Shown in pieces: positions 22,965 through 28,136 of a stretch of 30,429 nt of DNA. Position 1 is the first letter of the stretch. Every line of letters starts with the position of its first letter. Below the pieces are notes generated by a model. The model worked only from the letters and a program-made list of their open reading frames with translations. It was not told where the DNA came from and ran no database searches. Origin of the DNA: a virus; the IMG/VR virus record IMGVR_UViG_3300021964_000318, positions 1 through 30,429 of that record. One strand, 5' to 3'. The position numbers and the translations under genes are program-made.

Positions 22965-23183
22965 TTATTTCTTTTTTCCTGCTCCACGTTTTCTACATTT
23001 TGCAATAGCACCACTGGCATAAGCAGAAGGAAACACCTTATACTGTGCTTTTACCTTGTGGTAACAAGCATCATGATTAGGTTTAGAAGATTTACCCTTT
23101 TTAGCTTTGGGTACACTCTTCTTGGCTACTGTCTTACGAGTAGTAGCTTTTCTTCCTCCTGCCTTAGATTTTCTAACTGCCAT
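22965..23183 (-). CDS. small basic protein with marine-phage YxVFPSAYASGAIxKCRK motif, 72 aa
   Basis: Read from ATG 23183. The N-terminal half is Lys/Arg/Ala-rich, resembling a histone tail. Then comes a conserved block CYHKVKAQYKVFPSAYASGA followed by IAKCRKRGAG, which I have seen in small proteins of aquatic phages. The two Cys and the Tyr/Pro-rich core may fold around a metal or a partner. Function is unknown. It is the second gene after the promoter at 23489, starting 11 nt past the gene at 23195-23455. Confidence 0.7.
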   Translation of the reverse strand: MAVRKSKAGGRKATTRKTVAKKSVPKAKKGKSSKPNHDACYHKVKAQYKVFPSAYASGAIAKCRKRGAGKKK

Positions 23184-23194
23184 GTGCTTTTGTT

Positions 23195-23455
23195 CTAGTC
23201 TTGGACTACTTCCAATGGACGTGTTTCAGCAGTGGGTTCTTCTGGTGATTCCTTAATGGTGTCATTTTCAACACCTTTAGCCATCAAGTTTTCAATAACA
23301 TTGTTAGCTTGCATCATTAGTTGGTACTTAGCAGCTTCTTCAGAAGCTAAGAACGTTCTAACTGTGTTAAGGATTAGTCCAAATTCTTGTCCAGATAGTT
23401 CAAATTTGTCTTCTGGAGCCCATGTGTAACGCTTGTTTGGATCGTACTGTGCCAT
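23195..23455 (-). CDS. hypothetical protein, 86 aa
   Basis: ATG 23455, first gene after a consensus promoter. The N-terminal YTWAPEDKFELSGQEFGLIL and NTVRTFLASEEAAKY segments form a helical core, then an acidic Pro/Glu-rich tail (ESPEEPTAETRP). Similar small proteins occur in phages near structural genes; I cannot name the family. No membrane or signal segment. Confidence 0.65.
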   Translation of the reverse strand: MAQYDPNKRYTWAPEDKFELSGQEFGLILNTVRTFLASEEAAKYQLMMQANNVIENLMAKGVENDTIKESPEEPTAETRPLEVVQD

Positions 23456-23488
23456 AATTTTTAATTTATTGGTTTATATTAATTCTAA

Positions 23489-23520
23489 CAAATATACAAA
23501 ATATCTGTTAGCTGTCCAAA
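23489..23520 (-). promoter_or_regulatory. promoter inside the - operon (TTTG-N20-TATATTTG)
   Basis: On the minus strand TTTG (23520-23517) is 20 nt before TATATTTG (23496-23489), both matching the Bacteroidota consensus. The start is 34 nt before the ATG at 23455. The -7 box is preceded by ATTTTG and flanked by CTAACA/TGTTAG arms. Confidence 0.75.
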
Positions 23521-23795
23521 TCTATCTTGAACACAATAGTCCCTGTGGACTTTATGCTCTTGGATATATCTAGCTTTATTCTAAACATGTTATGGAGCTT
23601 AAGAATTTCTTCTAACAGCATGTTGTTATATTTTGGTACACTGGGTGCCAATCTAAATATGTATGCGTTGTTAGTCCTAGTTATCTGTAAGCTAGAGTAT
23701 TCATCAACAGAACCTATCACACCTTCAAGATGTGCAAAGTATGTTTTTTCATTCTCTAACAAGATTTCAGGAAAGAACTTCTTGCTTATCTCCAT
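23508..23795 (-). CDS. hypothetical protein, 95 aa
   Basis: No family recognised. Starts MEISKKFFPEILL, has beta-like strands around SSLQITRTNNAYIFRL and an amphipathic helix LLEEILKLHNMFRI, and ends in a charged strand TIVFKIDLDS. No membrane or signal segment. It begins 11 nt after the poly-Thr gene stop (23807) and is followed by the promoter at 23489. Confidence 0.65.
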   Translation of the reverse strand: MEISKKFFPEILLENEKTYFAHLEGVIGSVDEYSSLQITRTNNAYIFRLAPSVPKYNNMLLEEILKLHNMFRIKLDISKSIKSTGTIVFKIDLDS

Positions 23796-23806
23796 TTATG
23801 ATAGAG

Positions 23807-24013
23807 TTATATAGCTGTTGTAGTGGTCGTTGTTGTTGGTGCAGCTGTAGTAGTTGTGGTAGTGGTAGGATTGCAGCACTCATAGCCAACAATCTCTTGC
23901 CAATTACCAACCTTAGGCATTTTACGTCTAAGAACTAAGCTACCTGGAACTACTCTGCCAGATCCATCGAATCTTACATAAGCTTTTAAATCACGTTTGT
24001 TAATGCTTCCCAT
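23807..24013 (-). CDS. small protein with poly-Thr tail, 68 aa
   Basis: ATG 24013. The N-terminal part (INKRDLKAYVRFDGSGRVVPGSLVLRR) looks like a small beta fold, then CC and a tail of two seven-threonine runs separated by AAP. Codons for Thr are mixed (ACC, ACT, ACA, ACG), so protein-level selection rather than slippage is likely. It is one of two poly-Thr genes flanking the glycosyltransferase at 24032, and a virion-surface or glycosylated tail is an inference. Confidence 0.7.
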   Translation of the reverse strand: MGSINKRDLKAYVRFDGSGRVVPGSLVLRRKMPKVGNWQEIVGYECCNPTTTTTTTAAPTTTTTTTAI

Positions 24014-24031
24014 TTTAAATAATGTTAAATG

Positions 24032-25051
24032 TTAATAGTTTAGGTTATACTTTTGTTTTATGTTATTCACTGCACTAGCATAATACCATGTGCAATGCTT
24101 TTTACTCTCTTCGCTGTTTAACACAACGTCTAGATGAGGATCTTTCATAGGATCTGCACCAGAGTGATACTTTCCTTTATAGAAGCAAGGATATCCTCCT
24201 TGTTCTGTTGCTACAATACCAGCGTTGTGGTATATTGAGCATCTATCTAGTTTAGATATAGGGTCTGGTCCCCATGCAAATTCAAGTTCAGGAACCACCT
24301 TTGTTTCTTGTTCTCTAAGCCATAAGTTCCAAAGCACCGCCCACATGTCTGCACACCATGATTGGTAACCTTCGCTCTCACTCTTGAAGAACTCTCTGTT
24401 GATCTTCTGCAGATAGGTTCTAATGAGTATACAATCATTCATCACCTTACTCCAGAATGTAGAGTCTACGTTTTTCAACAAATATTGTGCCCCACCAGAG
24501 TGTTCGTTGTTAACTTCAGCTATCTCTCTAGTTATTCCTATGACACTTGCAATTTCTGCTAAGACATCTCTGTGCTTATATTCTTCAAGCTTCTCAGGAA
24601 GCACCTGATTCACCTTACTGTCAAAGTACTTAGCGTTTATGTAGCTATTGGTATCTGACAGATAGTTTACATCATCTTCTAAGAACTTACTTATGTCAAA
24701 CTTGTCTGTAAACAATATGTCTGAGTCACAGTAGAACACTGCTTTGTTTGACATTTCTGGATTCTCCTTGAAGTATTTCCAGAGTAACCACGGACGTAAT
24801 ACAGGAATGTATATACCTAGTAGTTTACTTACATCATTCTCTTCATCTTTGTAGAAGTTGAACTCAGCTTCTGGATATAGGTCTACAATCTTTTGCCACT
24901 TGTCATTGAATGGTCTGGTGGCAGGTGTAAATATCAGAACAATTGCGTTCTCTATTTGACCCATCTCTTTTAAACTTTCTAGCCAAAGATGTACTTGCCA
25001 TGTATAGTAAGTATCATCTGGCTGTGCACAGATAAACTTTAAATCTCTCAT
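24032..25051 (-). CDS. GT-A-type glycosyltransferase
   Basis: A 339-aa protein starting MRDLKFICAQPDDTYYTWQV. The nucleotide-sugar motif is VFYCDSDILF (D109-S-D111), the DxD metal site of GT-A enzymes. Conserved hydrophobic segments (PWLLWKYF) precede it. A C-terminal HNAGIVATEQG block with Trp/His fits an acceptor side. It is a single gene between the two poly-Thr genes, so it might glycosylate them; this is inference. The sugar donor is unknown. Confidence 0.75.
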   Translation of the reverse strand: MRDLKFICAQPDDTYYTWQVHLWLESLKEMGQIENAIVLIFTPATRPFNDKWQKIVDLYPEAEFNFYKDEENDVSKLLGIYIPVLRPWLLWKYFKENPEMSNKAVFYCDSDILFTDKFDISKFLEDDVNYLSDTNSYINAKYFDSKVNQVLPEKLEEYKHRDVLAEIASVIGITREIAEVNNEHSGGAQYLLKNVDSTFWSKVMNDCILIRTYLQKINREFFKSESEGYQSWCADMWAVLWNLWLREQETKVVPELEFAWGPDPISKLDRCSIYHNAGIVATEQGGYPCFYKGKYHSGADPMKDPHLDVVLNSEESKKHCTWYYASAVNNIKQKYNLNY

Positions 25052-25075
25052 GTAGTTGTTGGTTTTTAATTATTA

Positions 25076-25213
25076 TTACGGAGCAGCTGTTGTCGTAGTG
25101 GTGGTGGTGTTTTGTGCACCAGTCACCTGAATCAGTCTCTCTAATTGCTTAGAGATTTGCCACAACAAGTTTTCTGTTGCTCCCCATCCGATTTGTTTGC
25201 TTTTAATTCCCAT
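25076..25213 (-). CDS. 45-residue protein with poly-Thr tail
   Basis: ATG 25213 to TAA 25076-25078. MGIKSKQIGWGATENLLWQI leads into an amphipathic helix SKQLERLIQVTG and then seven Thr followed by AAP. It matches a recurring short phage protein of this plan, to my recollection. It lies 3 nt after the stop of the beta-rich gene at 25217 and before the glycosyltransferase. Mixed Thr codons argue for selection. A virion tail or adaptor role is a guess. Confidence 0.7.
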   Translation of the reverse strand: MGIKSKQIGWGATENLLWQISKQLERLIQVTGAQNTTTTTTTAAP

Positions 25214-25216
25214 GTT

Positions 25217-25849
25217 TTAATATGTTTTAAATAATGTAAAGTATTCACTTTGAATACTACTTCCAGGATTTCCTGCAGCCCATGCAGCAGTGATGTCTAG
25301 TGTTGCATCCTTAGTTGTATCAAAGTTTGTATTTTCAATTGTTCCAAATTCAAATCCTTCCATACTTCCTGAAGAAGACTTTTGAAATGTCATAATTCCA
25401 ATAGTTGCTATCTCTGCAGTTCCTGCTGGTCCAATCTTTCTAATAGTAAAGTCAAGCTCTAAGGTGAAGGATTCGTCATTTAATACTGGAAGACTCTGAA
25501 GTGCACTGTCTGCTAGCGTAACTGTTACACCATTTAGTGATTCAACTCTTATTCTTAGAAAATCATTACCTCCAGCTGTAGAAATTACACCAGCCATTTT
25601 TGCAACAAAACTATCTCCCACCTTAAATGTATTTGCAGGAACAGTTAAAGAACCTACACCTGGTCCAACTAAATCTGATTCTACATTAGTGTCTACAATT
25701 TGTGTACCAGAAGCAATCTGAGAGTACAAACCGCTTGGAAGACTAGACACAGTTTTCTTAATAAGATTGTCTAAATTCAACCAATGCTTATAACCCTCAC
25801 AAGGGTCACATAGTTTCTGCCAAAAGCCTGCTTTTATAAAAGTTGCCAT
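25217..25849 (-). CDS. beta-rich virion-type protein, 210 aa
   Basis: The N-terminus ATFIKAGFWQKLCDPCEGYK followed by a helical LNLDNLIKK region recurs in phage small structural proteins. Then comes a beta-sandwich-like body with GVGSLTVPANTFKVGDSF, MAGVIS, LRIRVESLNGVTVTL and LELDFTIRKIG, and ends SIQSEYFTLFKTY. This body pattern is typical of phage/giant-virus surface or fiber-type domains, in my experience. No signal peptide. The location in the late region supports a virion protein, possibly host contact; this is inferred. Confidence 0.6.
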   Translation of the reverse strand: MATFIKAGFWQKLCDPCEGYKHWLNLDNLIKKTVSSLPSGLYSQIASGTQIVDTNVESDLVGPGVGSLTVPANTFKVGDSFVAKMAGVISTAGGNDFLRIRVESLNGVTVTLADSALQSLPVLNDESFTLELDFTIRKIGPAGTAEIATIGIMTFQKSSSGSMEGFEFGTIENTNFDTTKDATLDITAAWAAGNPGSSIQSEYFTLFKTY

Positions 25850-25938
25850 AATACAAAGTTATGAATTTTCCTAGACTTATCTTAATGTTGTTTTAAATTA
25901 AAATAATTAAAAGTGTTAAGTAGTTCTAACTAATTTAA

Positions 25939-26100
25939 TTAGAAGTCTAGCGTTATTGTTACTATAAAAAGATACAACCTAACAGTTGTATAATCGTGCT
26001 GTTCTGTTGGTTCTATAAACTCCCAACCTAGTGCAACTCTCTGGTGTGGCCAGTGAAATGCTATCTCTAATTCCCAATCATCTATATCGTAATCTCTCAT
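25939..26100 (-). CDS. 53-residue conserved small protein
   Basis: ATG 26100 to TAA 25939-25941. MRDYDIDDWELEIAFHWPHQ is followed by VALGWEFIEPTEQHDYTTVR and a hydrophobic end LYLFIVTITLDF. The last 13 residues look like a membrane-associated or buried strand. It overlaps the upstream gene by 4 nt (ATGA), supporting coupled translation. I recall similar short proteins in phages but cannot assign a function. Confidence 0.65.
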   Translation of the reverse strand: MRDYDIDDWELEIAFHWPHQRVALGWEFIEPTEQHDYTTVRLYLFIVTITLDF

Positions 26101-26222
26101 CTTCCTTGTCCTTTATATGGTTTTTTATATCCTGTTTGATTAATTGATGCATTTTTGCTGTGAACCCCTGTTCTTTTAGTTCTGGTTCGAGGTACGAATG
26201 ATGGTGCAAATTGTTTTGCCAT
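26097..26222 (-). CDS. 41-residue basic protein
   Basis: ATG 26222 to TGA 26097-26099. MAKQFAPSFVPRTRTKRTGVHSKNAS, then GYKKPYKGQGR at the end, a pattern (GVHSK...YKGQGR) that I recognise from small phage proteins. Strongly basic and probably disordered. It sits 3 nt after the outer-spanin candidate stop and overlaps the next gene by 4 nt. Confidence 0.65.
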   Translation of the reverse strand: MAKQFAPSFVPRTRTKRTGVHSKNASINQTGYKKPYKGQGR

Positions 26223-26225
26223 GGT

Positions 26226-26690
26226 TTAAAATATTTTATATTCAACTATAAAACCATATCCTCCAGGGTTGTTAGGTTGTGCAAACACTCTAGCACCCAA
26301 CGTAAACTTACTGATCTCCACTTCTGTTTGGAAGTAGAGCATTGGATCAATTAAAGATGCCTGATCAGTCTGTACACCTATAAAACCGTTAAAGGTTATT
26401 GGTTTCTTTGCATTAATGATGTCATCTTGTACATCAATGTATTCTTGTTGTGTGTCTATTATAGACTCTTTAGTGGCTATTCTTTTCTCTAGTAGGTCTT
26501 GTTTACTAGTTAGTATACTAACTCTTTGTTCTAACTTAGCATACAGTTCTTTTAGATTATCATATCTTACCAAATCTCTAGCAACCTCTCTAGCTTGACT
26601 CTCAGTTAGAATTACCACTGGGGTATCTGTCTGTGAAAAACTGCTGAAGCTCACTAATAGGCATGCTATCAACCACTTTAATTTGTACAT
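26226..26690 (-). CDS. secreted coiled-coil protein, outer-spanin candidate
   Basis: ATG 26690 gives a classical signal peptide (MYKLKWLIACLLVSFSSFSQ, likely cleaved near SFS-Q). A coiled coil follows through about residue 90 (LKELYAKLEQRVSILTSKQDL...). The C-terminal about 60 residues form several beta strands and end in GYGFIVEYKIF with a terminal Phe, as in outer-membrane proteins. The 5' end overlaps the inner-spanin candidate by 89 nt in another frame, the arrangement seen in Rz/Rz1-type pairs. A longer frame to 26756 adds no signal and is rejected. A LIAC near residue 10 is too early for a lipobox. The spanin role is inferred from position. Confidence 0.55.
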   Translation of the reverse strand: MYKLKWLIACLLVSFSSFSQTDTPVVILTESQAREVARDLVRYDNLKELYAKLEQRVSILTSKQDLLEKRIATKESIIDTQQEYIDVQDDIINAKKPITFNGFIGVQTDQASLIDPMLYFQTEVEISKFTLGARVFAQPNNPGGYGFIVEYKIF

Positions 26691-26943
26691 ATTCCTTTTC
26701 TTTGATGGTTTGTATTTCTTTAACAACATCTCTTTCAATAGAAGATAAGCTGTCAATCATATACTTTAGCTCTTTGTCTGTCTTCTTGTATTGCTCTATC
26801 TCTATCTCTAGTTTCTCAATAACTTTTTGATATATAGCAATCTCTGCATCAGAGTGTATTTGTATAAATATAAGCAAGATGATAATACCAAGAGCTAACC
26901 ATTGATCTCTTAAGAAGTCCCAGATTTGTTTAATTATCAACAT
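26602..26943 (-). CDS. inner-spanin candidate (TM plus coiled coil)
   Basis: A 113-aa protein starting at ATG 26943 (an upstream TTG is inside the amidase gene). One N-terminal membrane segment (about residues 16-30, LALGIIILLIFIQIH) is followed by a periplasmic coiled coil (YQKVIEKLEIEIEQYKKTDK) and an ISELQQFFTDRYPSG end. This is the architecture of type II membrane i-spanins, which span the periplasm and help rupture the outer membrane at lysis. It overlaps the amidase by 14 nt and the o-spanin candidate by 89 nt. Sequence similarity to Rz is not obvious, so the call rests on layout. Confidence 0.6.
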   Translation of the reverse strand: MLIIKQIWDFLRDQWLALGIIILLIFIQIHSDAEIAIYQKVIEKLEIEIEQYKKTDKELKYMIDSLSSIERDVVKEIQTIKEKEYVQIKVVDSMPISELQQFFTDRYPSGNSN

Positions 26944-27382
26944 AAAAATCAATTACATCTTTGTACTCTTTCTGTACATTAAAACTTGGACATGCTTTAT
27001 TAGCAAACTCATTGTGTCCGTGTAGTGTGGCACCATCATAACAAGCCATTAGTTCCATGAGTAGTTTCCATAGAGCTTCTTTCTGCTCAGGTGTTCTTGT
27101 GTCCTCAGCAGGAAACTTACCTCTTTTGTCTTTCACTCCAGATAATCCACCAACATAACATACACCGATGCTATGTTTATTGTGTCCTCTGACGTGAGCC
27201 CCTGGGATTTCAACAGGTCTTCCGTTATGTATACTTCCATCTAAATAAACTATATAATGATATCCAATATCACTCCAACCTCTTCCTTCAACATGCCATC
27301 TCCTAATCTCATCAACGTCAAAATGCTTCCCAGCAGGAGTAGCACTACAATGTAATATGATCTCATCTATTCTTCTCATCAT
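26930..27382 (-). CDS. N-acetylmuramoyl-L-alanine amidase (Amidase_2, T7 lysozyme-like endolysin)
   Basis: A 150-aa enzyme that cuts the bond between muramic acid and L-Ala in peptidoglycan. Zn ligands fit H11 (HCSAT), H123 (GHNE) and C131 (KACPSF), with K129 and Y41 as the T7 lysozyme-like catalytic Lys and Tyr. It has no signal peptide, so it needs a holin or other route. It lies directly after the holin-like gene (4-nt overlap) and before the spanin candidates. T7 lysozyme also inhibits T7 RNA polymerase; nothing suggests that here. Confidence 0.92.
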   Translation of the reverse strand: MMRRIDEIILHCSATPAGKHFDVDEIRRWHVEGRGWSDIGYHYIVYLDGSIHNGRPVEIPGAHVRGHNKHSIGVCYVGGLSGVKDKRGKFPAEDTRTPEQKEALWKLLMELMACYDGATLHGHNEFANKACPSFNVQKEYKDVIDFYVDN

Positions 27383-27579
27383 GAAGATGATCTTAATTTG
27401 AACAGTTTCTCAACAATATCTGTGAATCCTTGTATTGATATATAAGCTGTAGCAATTATCACCCAATCAGAAGATGTAATCACGCCAGAGAATAAACCAG
27501 ACGAGGCCACTACAAATACAGTGAGCTTTCTACTAATCCACTTTTTAAGAAAAAAGTCTATTTTCTCTCTTGTACTCAT
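27379..27579 (-). CDS. holin-like small membrane protein, 66 aa
   Basis: ATG 27579 (MSTREKIDFFLKKW...). Two hydrophobic stretches, about residues 19-33 (LTVFVVASSGLFSGV) and 38-55 (DWVIIATAYISIQGFTDI), with a charged N-terminus and a basic C-terminus. Two-TM small proteins next to an amidase are the usual phage holins. A longer frame to 27609 overlaps its neighbour and lacks a reason. Overlaps the amidase by 4 nt. Confidence 0.7.
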   Translation of the reverse strand: MSTREKIDFFLKKWISRKLTVFVVASSGLFSGVITSSDWVIIATAYISIQGFTDIVEKLFKLRSSS

Positions 27580-27580
27580 G

Positions 27581-27910
27581 TTATTTAATTTTAGGGTATA
27601 TGTTAGCAATCCACTGAATGATTAAGGCTCCAGCAGTAATGAGACCAACTGTCCAAGAAAACTTCTTTTTAAACTCTTCTTGTTTTTTGATTTGTGTCTC
27701 AAGCACTTCCATTTTTTTCTTGAGTTCATCAATATCATTAATAAACCCTCCTGTTTTTGTCAGGGAGTTTCCTAATATTGCATCAACTACTTGCGTTAAT
27801 TTTGTATCGATGGAGTTCATTTTTTCCTCCAACTCGTACAGACGTTGATCCATGTTTTTTAATTCTTGTTTTACTTGCTGCTGAAAAGCAGATAGATTAC
27901 TGGCGGCCAT
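27581..27910 (-). CDS. XhlA-like coiled-coil/TM protein of the lysis cassette
   Basis: A 109-aa protein. A long coiled coil (QQQVKQELKNMDQRLYELEE and ELKKKMEVLETQIKKQEEF) is followed by a C-terminal membrane segment (VGLITAGALIIQWIANI) and a basic tail. Bacillus PBSX XhlA has this plan and sits before holin xhlB and amidase xlyA; the same order occurs here. It is the first gene after the minus-strand promoter near 28030, with a long leader. Confidence 0.65.
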   Translation of the reverse strand: MAASNLSAFQQQVKQELKNMDQRLYELEEKMNSIDTKLTQVVDAILGNSLTKTGGFINDIDELKKKMEVLETQIKKQEEFKKKFSWTVGLITAGALIIQWIANIYPKIK

Positions 27911-27999
27911 AATAATTCTTTATTGAATAGATGTATAGTGCACACATATTGGTTTATGTGCCTAGGACAGGCTGTGATATAAGATTGTGTGCTGTAGTT

Positions 28000-28015
28000 A
28001 GTGTAGAATTACACT
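28000..28015 (-). other. 5'-end hairpin in the lysis operon leader
   Basis: AGTGTA (28000-28005) pairs with TACACT (28010-28015) around GAAT, within the first ~20 nt of the expected minus-strand transcript. A second weaker pair (GCACA/TGTGC at about 27943-27962) follows. This may stabilise the mRNA or control translation. Confidence 0.4.
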
Positions 28016-28025
28016 GTATAAGACA

Positions 28026-28033
28026 CAAATATA
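28026..28033 (-). promoter_or_regulatory. Bacteroidota-type -7 box for the lysis operon
   Basis: On the minus strand TATATTTG matches TAnnTTTG. No TTG at the usual -33 distance is seen. It lies about 115 nt before the first ATG (27910), so the transcript has a long leader. Confidence 0.5.
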
Positions 28034-28110
28034 ATTAAACTTTACAAGAAAAGAAAGCCCTTACACCAAATTATTTACATAATATAGCATAAACTTTTCA
28101 TTTATTTTGC

Positions 28111-28118
28111 TATCTTTG
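28111..28118 (+). promoter_or_regulatory. Bacteroidota-type -7 box for the fusion gene
   Basis: TATCTTTG matches TAnnTTTG and is preceded by TTTTGC. It lies 18 nt before the ATG at 28137, divergent from the minus-strand promoter at 28026. No clear -33 TTG. Confidence 0.55.
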
Positions 28119-28136
28119 TTTGTAAAATCAAATATT

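Noticed and set aside
22575-23198. Plus-strand hydrophobic frames opposite the basic genes
   Set aside because: They are complements of Lys-rich genes (AAA/AAG read as TTT/CTT) and give artificial Phe/Leu-rich proteins.
25854-25861. Minus-strand TAACTTTG box just before the beta-rich gene
   Set aside because: It fits TAnnTTTG but lies 4 nt from the ATG, so the transcript would be nearly leaderless; there is no -33 element.
26661-26663. LIAC lipobox in the outer-spanin candidate
   Set aside because: Only 9 residues from the start, too short for a lipoprotein signal peptide; the SFS-Q site fits better.
26691-26756. Longer start for the outer-spanin candidate
   Set aside because: It would bury the signal peptide inside the protein; ATG 26690 gives a clean signal.
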